Part shown: one piece after another, positions 1-7,652 of the stretch
Position numbering within the stretch: position 1 is the stretch's first letter
Layout of the letters: the number at the start of each line of letters is the position of its first letter
Assembly (NCBI RefSeq): GCF_900100955.1
Contig: NZ_FNCC01000003.1
Coordinates: forward strand, 1 to 64,000
Reading direction: 5' to 3'
DNA: 64,000 nt
Origin: Lentzea fradiae
GTDB taxonomy: Bacteria; Actinomycetota; Actinomycetes; Mycobacteriales; Pseudonocardiaceae
Made by a program: the position numbers and the translations under genes
Notes under the pieces: generated by a model
The model's input: only the letters and a program-made list of their open reading frames with translations
What the model was told of the DNA's origin: nothing
The model's database searches: none

Positions 1-1
1 C

Positions 2-70
2 GCCGCGATCTGGCACAACTGGATCATCGACGCACCCGTCAAGCGCTCACTGATCGCCTACGACCACTGA
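2..70 (+). CDS. 3' end of an IS982-like transposase (partial)
   Basis: Only the last 22 codons are inside the window; the frame enters from the left edge and stops at TGA 68-70. The tail reads roughly AAIWHNWIIDAPVKRSLIAYDH-stop, split here as AAIWHNW, then IIDAPVK, then RSLIAYDH. An IWHN segment followed by RSL-AYDH is what I recall as the C-terminus of actinobacterial IS982-family DDE transposases, which catalyse cut-and-paste transposition. No terminal inverted repeat can be confirmed because the element lies off-window. The family call rests on a short tail and is moderately sure; that it is a transposase end is more secure than the exact family. Confidence 0.6.
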   Translation, partial: AAIWHNWIIDAPVKRSLIAYDH

Positions 71-89
71 AGATCCAGGAATCAATCAT

Positions 90-482
90 CTAGAAGTGGT
101 CCTTCGCGGTCAGCTCGTGCTCGATCTTGTCGGCACCCTCGACCAGCAGCGTCAGCGGCCGGCCGAACTCCTCCTGCACGCTCAGGTGCTCCAGCGGCAC
201 CACGTGCTTGAGCAACCCGACGCCGTCCACGACGGCGGCACCGCCCACCTCGGTCTTGCCCGCCAGCTCCAGGAAGGCGAGCAGGTCGAGGTCTGCGGCC
301 CTGCCGACGGCCGAGGAGATCTCCAGCCACTCCACACCGTCGAGGTCGGGCAGGTGGTGCACCGCGACCTGCTGGGTCCGCTCCCCCGGGGTGTCGAGGC
401 GGAAGCGCAGCCAGCTGTCCGTCTCCTCGAGCACCTCGTACCGGAGCCGGACATAGTTGATCACTTCGGTCCACGACGTCAC
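90..482 (-). CDS. YbjN-like / type III chaperone-like small protein
   Basis: This 130-residue cytoplasmic protein has no signal peptide or membrane segment. The C-terminal half has the pattern hVPLE-LS-EEF-RPL, then AD-IE-EL then a terminal D-F, which resembles the YbjN/type III secretion chaperone-like fold common in actinobacteria. Such proteins are small alpha/beta dimers of unknown partner; no enzymatic motif is visible. The start is GTG at 482, with a GAGAGG-type purine run upstream inside two direct GTGAGAGGC repeats around 497-512. It runs against the transposase tail and is separated from the next leftward gene by 115 bp. Function is not assigned; the fold assignment is by pattern only. 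Confidence 0.7.
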   Translation of the reverse strand: MTSWTEVINYVRLRYEVLEETDSWLRFRLDTPGERTQQVAVHHLPDLDGVEWLEISSAVGRAADLDLLAFLELAGKTEVGGAAVVDGVGLLKHVVPLEHLSVQEEFGRPLTLLVEGADKIEHELTAKDHF

Positions 483-597
483 GCCCGGTCCCGCCTCTCA
501 CGCCTCTCACCCGCTTGACGATCACACCGTAATGCGGGTCGTGCCGAGATGCGGCCGAATCGGGCACGTGTCCTGCGGCACGATGTCCGCCGCGCGG

Positions 598-1800
598 TCA
601 GCCGACGTGCCGGATGACCACGAGGGCGACGTCGTCGGTCGCCTGCCGGTCGCCGACGAGGGTGGCCATGATCCGCACGCACGCCCTCTCCGGGTCCATC
701 GGGCCGAGCGTCGCGCGCAGCAGCTCCAGGCCCTGGTCGAGGTCCTCGCCGCGCCGTTCCACCAGACCGTCGGTGTAGAGGGCGATCACCGTGCCGGGTG
801 GCACGTCGATCTCCGCGCTGGTCCGGCCGGTCGTGCCGAGGTCGAACCCGACGGGCGGGCCGACGCGGCCGGGCACGAAGCCCGCCTCCTCGCCGGGCAC
901 CGCGATGACCGGCGGCAGGTGGCCCGCCACGGCGACGGTCATCCGATGGGCCGTCGTGTCGATGATCGCGTAGGAGACGGTGGCCATCGTGTTGTGCTCG
1001 AAGTAGCTGGCCTTGCGGTCGAGCTTGGCCAGCACCTGCCCGGGGTCGGAGTACTCCAGCGCGTAGGCGCGCAGGGCGCTGCGCAACCGTCCCATCACGA
1101 CGGCCGCCCGCAGCCCGTTGCCGACGACGTCGCCGATGACGACGCCGATCCGGCCCTCCGGCAGCTCGAACACGTCGTACCAGTCGCCGCCGACGCCGCT
1201 CTCCGCGCCGGGGACGTACCGGGCGGCCAGCTCCCAGCCCTCCGGCCTGGGCAGGCTCGACGGCAGCAGGCTCTCCTGCAGCATCGTGGCGGCGTTGCGC
1301 TCGGAACGGGTGCGGTCGACGTAGACGGCGAGCGCGAGGCGGTCGGCGATGAGCTGCAACGAGTCGACCTCGTCGTCGGTGAACCGGCGCGACGTCGTGG
1401 TGCCGACGTGCAGGACCCCGGTCAGCTCGCCCTCGGCGATCATCGGCACGCCGAGCAGACCCCGCAGGCCGTGCTCCCACAGCAGCGGGTTGACGACGGT
1501 GGACTCATCGACGCGTTCGATCCGCACGGCCTCGCGCAGCTGGGCGACACGACCGGCGAAGCCCTTGCCGACCGGCACGCGCACGCCCTGGAAGACCTCC
1601 TCCTCCAGACCGGACGTGGCCCGCGCGACCAGCTGCTCGCCGGAGCGGTCGACCAGCAGGACGGTCGCGGTGTCGACGGCCAGCAGCTCCCTGGTGCGCC
1701 GGAGCAGCACCTCCAGGAGCTTGTCGAGGTCGAGCTGCTTGAGCGCCCCGTCGGTGACGGCGTCCAGGACGCGCACGCGAATCGAGCTCGGCTCGGCCAT
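598..1800 (-). CDS. GAF-SpoIIE (PP2C) serine phosphatase, RsbU-like
   Basis: This 400-residue protein has a GAF sensor domain at about 20-170 and a SpoIIE-type PP2C phosphatase at about 195-395. The metal-binding motifs GGDWYD and GDVVGNG are visible, as is the C-terminal DDVALVV motif. Proteins of this architecture dephosphorylate STAS anti-anti-sigma factors in partner-switching stress circuits; the STAS proteins at 3810 and 25433 are candidate substrates, by inference. The frame stays open to 1830, but ATG 1800 is directly preceded by GGAGGTGG, so 1800 is chosen. The upstream 94 bp holds two palindromes (1828-1862). Cytosolic; no TM segment. Confidence 0.9.
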   Translation of the reverse strand: MAEPSSIRVRVLDAVTDGALKQLDLDKLLEVLLRRTRELLAVDTATVLLVDRSGEQLVARATSGLEEEVFQGVRVPVGKGFAGRVAQLREAVRIERVDESTVVNPLLWEHGLRGLLGVPMIAEGELTGVLHVGTTTSRRFTDDEVDSLQLIADRLALAVYVDRTRSERNAATMLQESLLPSSLPRPEGWELAARYVPGAESGVGGDWYDVFELPEGRIGVVIGDVVGNGLRAAVVMGRLRSALRAYALEYSDPGQVLAKLDRKASYFEHNTMATVSYAIIDTTAHRMTVAVAGHLPPVIAVPGEEAGFVPGRVGPPVGFDLGTTGRTSAEIDVPPGTVIALYTDGLVERRGEDLDQGLELLRATLGPMDPERACVRIMATLVGDRQATDDVALVVIRHVG

Positions 1801-1827
1801 TCCACCTCCGTACGCACCCAGCGTGGT

Positions 1828-1862
1828 CACGACACTACGTCGTGCGGCGACGTGTTACACGT
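1828..1862. promoter_or_regulatory. Two palindromes upstream of the SpoIIE phosphatase gene
   Basis: CACGAC-N5-GTCGTG lies at 1828-1844 and ACGTGT-T-ACACGT at 1850-1862. They sit in the only intergenic space upstream of the leftward phosphatase gene and downstream of the leftward ppx gene. They could be regulator sites or part of a ppx terminator; no -10/-35 pair is obvious. Confidence 0.3.
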
Positions 1863-1894
1863 GTTCGCCGTCTGCGGGAGCGTAATCGACAAGC

Positions 1895-2911
1895 CTATCC
1901 CGGTTGGTTGTGCAGCGGGGTAATCGTGGCGTCACGCGGCTCGGGGAGGCGGACGAGCGGCTGCAACGGCAACGCGACCGTGCAGTCGGAGGTGTTCTCC
2001 AGGTGTCGCAGCATGATCCCCTCCCGCAGGGCCCACGGGCAGACTTGCAGCCGTTCGACGCCGAGCGCGGTCATGGCCGCATGCGCGACCACCGCCCCGG
2101 CGAGGATCTGCCTGGCCCGTGGCTGCGACACGCCACGCAGCCGGGCCCGTTGCGCCGCGGACATCCTCGCGAGCCGTGGAATCCACCGGCGGACGTCGTC
2201 GAGGGTGAGCTCGCGGGTCACGAACGGGCCCTCGCGCTGCGGCGGAGCCCCCGCGAGCCGCGCCAGCTGCTTGAACGTCTTGGAGGTGGCCACGACCTTG
2301 CGCGGCACGCTCTCCCAGCGCAGCCGGTCGACCACCTCGCCGAGCGTGTCCCGCACGTGCGTGCGCAACGCCTTGAGCTCCGCTCGCCTCGGCGGGTCGT
2401 GCGGCAGGAACGCCCTGGTCAGGCGCCCGGCACCGAGCGGGAGGGACAGTGCGAGCTCCGGGTCGGCGTCGCGGCCCAGCGCGATCTCCATCGAGCCGCC
2501 GCCGATGTCGAGCAGCAGCAGCCTGCCGACCGACCACCCGTACCAGCGGTGCGCCGCCAGGTAGGTCAGGCGGGCCTCGTGCTCGCCGGAGAGGAACTGC
2601 GGGCGCAGCCCCACCTCCGCCTCGACGCGGCCGACGATCTCGTCGCGGTTGGTGGCGTCGCGCACGGCCGAGGTCGCGAACGGGTAGAGCTGGTCGACGC
2701 CGTGCCGGTAGGCGGCCGCCAGCGCGCCCGCCACGGCCCGCACCACCCGCTCGACGCCCGCGGCGCTGACCGAGCCGTCCGGCTCGATCTCCTCGCCGAG
2801 CAGCGTCGGCTCCTTCACCGAGTGCGCCGGCAGCGGCGGGGCGCCGGGGCGGACGTCGACGATCTGCAGCTGCGCGGAGTTCGACCCGATGTCCAGCACA
2901 CCCAGACGCAT
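1895..2911 (-). CDS. Ppx/GppA family exopolyphosphatase
   Basis: This 338-residue cytosolic ASKHA-fold protein begins MRLGVLDIGSNSAQLQ (phosphate-binding loop 1) and carries LLLDIGGGSMEIALG (loop 2) at about residue 125-140. These are the signature ATP/phosphate loops of Ppx/GppA enzymes, which degrade polyphosphate or pppGpp. Its length equals the short actinobacterial Ppx form without the C-terminal HD-like domain. The frame extends upstream to 3049, but conservation starts at 2911 and a sigma-B-like -10 (GGGTAT) sits just before it. The PPK2 kinase at 42.9 kb would act in the same polyphosphate economy. Substrate (polyP versus pppGpp) cannot be told from sequence. Confidence 0.9.
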   Translation of the reverse strand: MRLGVLDIGSNSAQLQIVDVRPGAPPLPAHSVKEPTLLGEEIEPDGSVSAAGVERVVRAVAGALAAAYRHGVDQLYPFATSAVRDATNRDEIVGRVEAEVGLRPQFLSGEHEARLTYLAAHRWYGWSVGRLLLLDIGGGSMEIALGRDADPELALSLPLGAGRLTRAFLPHDPPRRAELKALRTHVRDTLGEVVDRLRWESVPRKVVATSKTFKQLARLAGAPPQREGPFVTRELTLDDVRRWIPRLARMSAAQRARLRGVSQPRARQILAGAVVAHAAMTALGVERLQVCPWALREGIMLRHLENTSDCTVALPLQPLVRLPEPRDATITPLHNQPG

Positions 2912-2920
2912 GGGTGGCGC

Positions 2921-2945
2921 ATACCCGCTGACGGACCACCCAACC
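2921..2945 (-). promoter_or_regulatory. Sigma-B-like promoter of ppx
   Basis: Read on the minus strand: GGTT, 15 nt, GGGTAT, then 9 nt to the ppx ATG at 2911. This matches the actinobacterial sigma-B pattern GNNT-N14-16-GGGTAY. It would give an essentially leaderless mRNA, which agrees with the absence of a Shine-Dalgarno there. Confidence 0.45.
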
Positions 2946-2966
2946 GAACGGTCCTCGGTTTCCCCC

Positions 2967-2992
2967 GAGTGAGTCACGGCGGTCGCGGGTAC
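2967..2992 (+). promoter_or_regulatory. Sigma-B-like promoter of the GAF-ANTAR gene
   Basis: GAGT (2967-2970), 16 nt, GGGTAC (2987-2992), then 8 nt to the ATG at 3001. It is the divergent partner of the ppx promoter and would also give a leaderless transcript. Confidence 0.4.
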
Positions 2993-3000
2993 CCGGTCAC

Positions 3001-3699
3001 ATGGCCCACGACGACTCCGATCTGGCCACGCAGCTGACCGACATCGCACGCGGGCTGCGGCGGCAACGCGGTGAGCAGGAGACCCTCGACGCGATCGTGC
3101 ACGCCGCGGTCGGGTCGATCCCCGGTGCCGAGCACGCGGGGATCATGACGATCACCGGTCGCAAGGAGATCAAGACCGTCGCGACGACCGGCGAGCTGCC
3201 GTGCGAGGTCGACCAGGCGCAGCTCGACTCCGGCGAGGGCCCGTGCCTGACCGCGCTGTACCTGGAGAAGATCGTCTCGGTGCCGGACGTCGCCGGGGAC
3301 GAGCGGTGGCGGGCGTTCGGGCGCAAGGCCGCCGACCTGAAGGTCGGGAGCATGCTGTCGTTCCAGCTGTTCGTGGACGACGAGGACCTCGGCGCGCTGA
3401 ACCTCTACGCGGCGGGCACCCGCGCGTTCGCCGACGAGTCCGTGCACGTCGGCAGCCTGTTCGCGGGGCACTCGGCGATCGCGCTCGCGGCCGCGACGGA
3501 GCGCGAGCAGCTCGGCGAGGCCGTGGCGACCCGCGACCTGATCGGCCAGGCCAAGGGCATCCTGATGGAACGCCACCAGATGGACGCCGACCAGGCGTTC
3601 GCCGTGCTCGTCCGCGCCAGCCAGTACCTGAACCTGAAGCTGCGCGACATCGCCGAGCACCTCACCACGACACGAAAGCTGCCCACCGGTCAAGACTGA
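3001..3699 (+). CDS. GAF-ANTAR RNA-binding antiterminator
   Basis: This 232-residue protein has a GAF domain at about 20-160 (LDSGEGPCL and VGSMLSFQLF are typical) and a C-terminal ANTAR domain at about 168-225. The ANTAR segment shows RDLIGQAKGILMERH, AFAVLVRASQ and LKLRDIAEHL, a three-helix module that binds paired hairpins in mRNA leaders and prevents premature termination. Known ANTAR proteins are switched by their sensor domain; the GAF ligand here is unknown. The gene is divergent from ppx and preceded by a sigma-B-like -10. A second GAF-ANTAR gene lies at 47491. No ANTAR-type double hairpin was found near it by eye. Confidence 0.9.
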   Translation: MAHDDSDLATQLTDIARGLRRQRGEQETLDAIVHAAVGSIPGAEHAGIMTITGRKEIKTVATTGELPCEVDQAQLDSGEGPCLTALYLEKIVSVPDVAGDERWRAFGRKAADLKVGSMLSFQLFVDDEDLGALNLYAAGTRAFADESVHVGSLFAGHSAIALAAATEREQLGEAVATRDLIGQAKGILMERHQMDADQAFAVLVRASQYLNLKLRDIAEHLTTTRKLPTGQD

Positions 3700-3702
3700 G
3701 CA

Positions 3703-3729
3703 GTTTGCGATTGTCTTTCGAACGGCTAA
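3703..3729 (+). promoter_or_regulatory. Possible sigma-B-like promoter before the STAS gene
   Basis: GTTT (3703-3706), 17 nt, GGCTAA (3724-3729), ending 80 nt before the STAS start. The -10 deviates from GGGTAY and the spacing is at the upper limit, so this is weaker than the neighbouring examples. Confidence 0.25.
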
Positions 3730-3809
3730 GCTTCGTGGTGAGCGGTTGAGCCTGCAGCTGCGTCCCTTCTTCCGGCACCAAGCCCGCTAGGGACCAGGAG
3801 GCACCTGCC

Positions 3810-4190
3810 ATGTCTTACGACTTCTCCCTGCCCTTGCAGGTGCAACGCGAGGTCCACGGCCAGTCGGTCGTCGTGAGCGCCAGGGGTGAGATCGACCAGA
3901 ACACCGTGGCCGCGCTCGGGTCGGAGCTGCGGACGGCCGTCGCGCTGACGACACCGCCGTTCCCGGTCGTGGCCGACCTGAGCGGCGTCACGTTCCTCGG
4001 CTCCGCCGGGCTCAACGAGCTGCTGAAGCACGAGCGCGTGGCCAGAGCCTCCGGCATCTCGCTGCGGATCGCGGCGGCGCACCGCGCGGTGGTGCGCGTC
4101 ATCGCCGCCTCCGGGCTGGACGAGGTGCTCACGACCTACCCGGACGTGCCGCGGGCGCTGTCGGGCAGGGAGATCCGTTCCGCGAGCTGA
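3810..4190 (+). CDS. STAS-domain anti-anti-sigma factor
   Basis: This 126-residue single STAS domain (SpoIIAA/RsbV type) contains VTFLGSAGLNELL. The serine in the GSAG turn is the residue phosphorylated by RsbW/SpoIIAB-type kinases in this family. In the unphosphorylated state such proteins sequester an anti-sigma factor and release a sigma factor. A strong AGGAGG precedes ATG 3810 by about 10 nt. It follows the GAF-ANTAR gene by 110 bp and lies in the block with the SpoIIE phosphatase at 598, a plausible activator. No anti-sigma kinase gene is adjacent, so the partner must be elsewhere, for example the ATPase domain at 21289-25500. Confidence 0.9.
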   Translation: MSYDFSLPLQVQREVHGQSVVVSARGEIDQNTVAALGSELRTAVALTTPPFPVVADLSGVTFLGSAGLNELLKHERVARASGISLRIAAAHRAVVRVIAASGLDEVLTTYPDVPRALSGREIRSAS

Positions 4191-4225
4191 CGACCGTCCC
4201 CACCGGACAGTCGGCCGGGCCGCGG

Positions 4226-4251
4226 GTTTTGTCAATCACCGCAACGGGTAT
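4226..4251 (+). promoter_or_regulatory. Sigma-B promoter of the cation/proton antiporter
   Basis: GTTT (4226-4229), 16 nt, GGGTAT (4246-4251) is a full match to the actinobacterial sigma-B consensus. The -10 overlaps an in-frame ATG at 4250, so translation must begin downstream, which decides for ATG 4268 as start. Confidence 0.6.
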
Positions 4252-4267
4252 GACGTCCGCCCCACCG

Positions 4268-5563
4268 ATGACCGGAAGGCGGACAGTGGATCCAGGCTCC
4301 CTGCTGTACACGGGTGCGGGGCTCGCCACCCTCGGCGCCGCGCTCCTGCCACGACTGCTCGACCGCGCTCCCGTCTCCATGCCGATGGTGTTCCTCGGCG
4401 CGGGCGCGCTCACGTTCGCGGTCGTCGACGACCTCCCCGACCCCGATCCCGACGCCCACGCCTCGGTGCTGCTGCACCTCACCGAGATCTGCGTGATCAT
4501 CTCGTTGATGGGCGCCGGTCTCGCGGTCAACCGCGCGCCGGGTCTGCGCCGCTGGGCCACGACCTGGCGGCTGCTCGCGGTCACGATGCCGCTGTCCATG
4601 CTGGGCGTGGGCCTGCTCGGCTGGTGGGCGCTCGGTCTCGGCGCCGCCACGTCGGTGCTGCTCGCGGCGGCGCTCGCCCCCACCGACCCGGTGCTCGCGA
4701 GCGAGGTGCAGGTGGCGGAGCCCGCCGACGACCCGGACTCCGACGAGGACGAGGCGCGGTTCGCGCTCACCTCGGAGGCCGGGCTGAACGACGGTCTCGC
4801 GTTCCCGTTCACCTACGCCGCCATCGCGATCAGCCTCGCCGGGGTGGCGCCGTCCGGCTGGCTGCCGCACTGGCTCGGCGTGGACCTGCTGTGGCGGCTG
4901 GGCTGCGGCATCGCGATCGGCCTGGGCGTCGGCTGGCTGCTGGGGAAGCTGTTCTTCTCGGCGCCGTCGAAGAAGCTGCGCCTGTCCGAGCACGCGGAGG
5001 GTTTCGTGGCGCTCGCCGCCACGTTCCTCACCTACGGCGTCACGGAGCTCGCCGAGGGCTACGGGTTCGTCGCGGTGTTCGTCTGCGCCTGCACGATCCG
5101 TGCCGCCGAACGCCGCCACGGCTACCACCAGGTCCTGCACGACTACGTGGAACAGACCGAACGGATGCTCACCGTCGTGATCGTGTTCCTGCTCGGTGGT
5201 GCCGCGGTGTCGGGCCTGCTGTCCGGCCTGCGCTGGAACGAGGTCGCCGTCGCCGCGGCGGTCCTGCTGCTCGTCCGGCCCGCCGCGGGATGGGTTGGGC
5301 TGCTGGGCGGCAAGACGGGGCCGCGGGAGCGCACTGTCATCGCGTTCTTCGGCGTCCGCGGCATCGGGTCGTTGTTCTACGTCACCTATGCGTTGCACGA
5401 AGGCGAGTTCGCCGGTCATGACACGATCTGGCGGATCGTGGGTCTGGTGGTGATCGGCTCGATCGTGATCCACGGCCTGTCCGCGTCGCCCGTGATGTGG
5501 TTACTGGACCGCAAACGGCGGCAGAAGGGCGGCGAGGAGAACGCGGCCGAGACCCACGTGTGA
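4268..5563 (+). CDS. CPA1-type cation/proton antiporter
   Basis: This 431-residue integral membrane protein has about 11-12 hydrophobic segments. The transport core shows AAALAPTDPVLASEVQ and SEAGLNDGLAFPF; the Asn174-Asp175 pair is the ion-binding ND motif of electroneutral CPA1 (NhaP/NHE-like) exchangers. An acidic loop (EPADDPDSDEDEA) sits just before the ND helix. It would exchange Na+ or K+ for H+ at the plasma membrane. TTG 4229 and ATG 4250 are in frame but lie inside the sigma-B-like promoter, so ATG 4268 is preferred. A stress-inducible promoter fits salt or osmotic defence. Cation specificity is unknown. Confidence 0.85.
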   Translation: MTGRRTVDPGSLLYTGAGLATLGAALLPRLLDRAPVSMPMVFLGAGALTFAVVDDLPDPDPDAHASVLLHLTEICVIISLMGAGLAVNRAPGLRRWATTWRLLAVTMPLSMLGVGLLGWWALGLGAATSVLLAAALAPTDPVLASEVQVAEPADDPDSDEDEARFALTSEAGLNDGLAFPFTYAAIAISLAGVAPSGWLPHWLGVDLLWRLGCGIAIGLGVGWLLGKLFFSAPSKKLRLSEHAEGFVALAATFLTYGVTELAEGYGFVAVFVCACTIRAAERRHGYHQVLHDYVEQTERMLTVVIVFLLGGAAVSGLLSGLRWNEVAVAAAVLLLVRPAAGWVGLLGGKTGPRERTVIAFFGVRGIGSLFYVTYALHEGEFAGHDTIWRIVGLVVIGSIVIHGLSASPVMWLLDRKRRQKGGEENAAETHV

Positions 5564-5584
5564 CGCCTGCCGGGCGGGCGCGCC

Positions 5585-6163
5585 TCAGCCCTGACCCGGC
5601 ATGCCTCCGAGCGCTCCCAGGACGCTGCCGACGACCAGTTCCGCCCGCGACCGCTTCCGCAGCTCGGCCGCGTCGCCGGGCAGCAGGTGCACCTCGTGCA
5701 GCAGCGCCAGGTAGACCCGCCGGCACCACCGGTCCCCCGTCTCGGTGATCTCCCCCGCCGCGCGCAGCCTGGCGAAGATCCGCTCGATCCCCGCCACCAC
5801 CTCGGGGCTCAGCCCGGTGGCGCAGTCGGTGCCCACCAGCTCCATCGCGAACAGGTGCGTGGTCTTGAGCTCGAACACGGCCTCGGTGAAGCGCAGCAGG
5901 ACCTCGCGCGGCGACGGGTTATCCACACAGGACCGTTCCAGGCCGTCGACGTAGCGCTGGTTGAGCTGCGCGGCCAACGCCTCCAGCAACGCCTGACGGG
6001 AGGCGAACCGGCGGTGCACGGTCGCGCGGGTCAGCCCGGCGGCCTCCCCGATGCGTTCGAGCGACGCCGACGGGTCGGCGGCCAGCACCTTCGCGGCGGC
6101 CTCGAGGATCCGCGCGGTGTTCTGCTCGGCGTCCGCACGCAACCGCCGGGTTCCGGTTCCCAT
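5585..6163 (-). CDS. TetR-family repressor
   Basis: This 192-residue protein has an N-terminal helix-turn-helix at about 15-60 (ILEAAAKVL, LERIGEAAGLTRATVHRRF, SRQALLEAL), followed by an all-helical ligand domain. It is divergent from the SDR gene at 6254, and the 90-bp gap carries two similar palindromes, so it most likely represses both itself and the SDR. Ligand is unknown, presumably a substrate of the dehydrogenase. It ends 21 bp from the convergent antiporter gene. Confidence 0.9.
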   Translation of the reverse strand: MGTGTRRLRADAEQNTARILEAAAKVLAADPSASLERIGEAAGLTRATVHRRFASRQALLEALAAQLNQRYVDGLERSCVDNPSPREVLLRFTEAVFELKTTHLFAMELVGTDCATGLSPEVVAGIERIFARLRAAGEITETGDRWCRRVYLALLHEVHLLPGDAAELRKRSRAELVVGSVLGALGGMPGQG

Positions 6164-6167
6164 GCCT

Positions 6168-6220
6168 AAAAGATACAGCAGTGTCTCACTTGCAGGAAGT
6201 GCGACAGCCGTGTATCACTT
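6168..6220. promoter_or_regulatory. Tandem TetR operators between TetR and SDR genes
   Basis: Two inverted repeats with a 4-nt spacer: AAAAGATACA-gcag-TGTCTCACTT (6168-6191) and AAGTGCGACA-gccg-TGTATCACTT (6197-6220). Both approximate AAGTGATACA-N4-TGTATCACTT. Their centres are 29 bp apart, close to three helical turns. Confidence 0.65.
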
Positions 6221-6253
6221 AATGGGCAACCCGCCGAGAGAGGAAACAAGTTC

Positions 6254-7042
6254 ATGGACCTGCAGCTCGAAGGCAAGCGCGTGCTCGTGACCGGTGCGAG
6301 CAGGGGGATCGGGCTGGCCATCGTGCACGCCTTCCTGGCCGAGGGGGCGTCGGTCGTCGCGACCGCCCGCAGGGCCACCCCGGAACTGGCCGCCACCGAA
6401 GCCGTGTTCGTCCCCGCCGACCTGGCCACCCCGGACGGCCCGGCGAAGCTGGTCGACGCCGTGCTCGCCCTGGACCCGCGCCTCGACGTGCTGGTCAACA
6501 ACGCGGGTGGCGCCGAGCGGGCGGACCGGGTGTTCGACGACCCGATGAACGGCGACGACGACACATGGGCGAACGTGTTCGCGTTGAACCTCAGCTCCGC
6601 TGTGCGCACGACGCGCGCCGCCTTGCCCGCGCTCACGAAGGCACGGGGCGCCGTCGTGAACATCAGCTCCGCCAGCGCCCGCTACCCGCACACCTCGCCG
6701 CTGCCCTACTCCGCCGCCAAGGCCGCGCTCAACGCGTTCACCCGCGGCCTCGCCGAGGCGACCGGCAAGGCGGGCGTCCGGGTCAACGCCGTCACCCCCT
6801 CCGGGACGCGCACCGACCTGATGGTGGGCGCCGGCAGCCTCTCGGCGGACCTCGCCGAGCTCACGGGCGTCGACCAGGCCGAGCTGGAGAAGGGCCTGCC
6901 CGAGCAGTTCGGCATGCTGACCAAGGACCTGGTCGACCCGGCCGAGATCGCCCGCGCGGTCGTGCTGCTGGCGTCCCCGACCATGCCGAGCGCGATCGGC
7001 TCGAACTGGACCGTGGACGGCGGCACGCTCAAGACCGCCTGA
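6254..7042 (+). CDS. Short-chain dehydrogenase/reductase
   Basis: This 262-residue classical SDR has the Rossmann motif TGASRGIGLAI at about 13-24, an NNAGG motif near 82, a catalytic Ser in NISSAS and YSAAK (Tyr-x-x-x-Lys) near 155. It would catalyse NAD(P)-dependent alcohol/ketone interconversion in the cytoplasm; the substrate is not predictable. The start follows a GAGAGGAAAC ribosome-binding site. It is divergent from a TetR gene with shared operators, so expression is probably induced by its substrate or a toxic carbonyl. Confidence 0.9.
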   Translation: MDLQLEGKRVLVTGASRGIGLAIVHAFLAEGASVVATARRATPELAATEAVFVPADLATPDGPAKLVDAVLALDPRLDVLVNNAGGAERADRVFDDPMNGDDDTWANVFALNLSSAVRTTRAALPALTKARGAVVNISSASARYPHTSPLPYSAAKAALNAFTRGLAEATGKAGVRVNAVTPSGTRTDLMVGAGSLSADLAELTGVDQAELEKGLPEQFGMLTKDLVDPAEIARAVVLLASPTMPSAIGSNWTVDGGTLKTA

Positions 7043-7066
7043 CCACGTCAACGATTCCCCCGGGAC

Positions 7067-7097
7067 GGACGGTGTCCGACTACGTCCGACACCGTCC
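7067..7097. terminator. Hairpin downstream of the SDR gene
   Basis: GGACGGTGT and ACACCGTCC form a perfect 9-bp stem around a 13-nt loop, 25 bp after the SDR stop. The motif GTCCGAC occurs three times here. No U-tract follows, as is usual in very GC-rich genomes; an operator role for the next gene is possible. Confidence 0.45.
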
Positions 7098-7168
7098 GAC
7101 TTCCTCCGCCCCGCCGCGCGCGCGTCCCATGATCGACAAGCACCACCACGGACGAACGCGAGGGACAC

Positions 7169-7591
7169 GTGAACTTCCTGAAGAAGGCCCTGGCCGTCGG
7201 CTGCGCCACCGCGGCGGCGCTGGCGGTCACCCCGGCGACGGGCAACGCGGCGTCGTCACCGATCGCGGCCTGCGGCGGCGGCAGCTACCACCAGATCGAC
7301 AGCCACAAGCTGGGCAACGTGGCCACGGTGTACCTGCTCTACAACGGCACGACCAACTGCGTGGTGACCTGGCGGACCAACCCGGGCAACCCGATCCGGC
7401 TCCTGGCCGCCATCGCCAAGCAGAAGTCCAGCGGGTCGATCGGCCCGTACATCAACGACGACGACAAGTACACGACCTACGCCGGTCCGGTGAAGGTCGA
7501 CGCCCCGGGCACCTGCATCGACTGGGGCGGCGGCGTGACGCTCAACGGCGTGTGGACCGTCTGGTACGACGGCCCTTCGCACTGCGGCTGA
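7169..7591 (+). CDS. Secreted SapA-like (spore-associated protein A) small protein
   Basis: This 140-residue pre-protein has a Sec signal peptide (MNFLKK, hydrophobic AALAVTP core, ATGNAAS cleavage region near residue 27). The mature part has four cysteines (one near the N-terminus, one in TNCVVTW, one in TCIDWGG, one near the C-terminus), suggesting two disulfides. The TVYLLYNG-TNCVVTW, TYAGPVKV and CIDWGG motifs resemble Streptomyces spore-associated protein A, an extracellular protein of unknown function. The start is GTG at 7169 after GAGGG. A terminator-like hairpin follows at 7617. Confidence 0.75.
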   Translation: MNFLKKALAVGCATAAALAVTPATGNAASSPIAACGGGSYHQIDSHKLGNVATVYLLYNGTTNCVVTWRTNPGNPIRLLAAIAKQKSSGSIGPYINDDDKYTTYAGPVKVDAPGTCIDWGGGVTLNGVWTVWYDGPSHCG

Positions 7592-7616
7592 CGCACAGGG
7601 CCACCGCCCGCTCACA

Positions 7617-7652
7617 CCACCGCGGTCCGGCGAGCCCGGAACCACGCGGTGG
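7617..7652. terminator. Terminator-like hairpin after the SapA-like gene
   Basis: CCACCGCG and CGCGGTGG pair, with an inner TCCGG/CCGGA pairing, giving a long interrupted stem 26 bp after the stop codon. Confidence 0.5.

Noticed and set aside
2912..3049. Longer Ppx N-terminus from 3049
   Set aside because: The extra 46 residues are not protein-like, cover the divergent promoter region, and the ASKHA fold begins at MRLGVLDIG.
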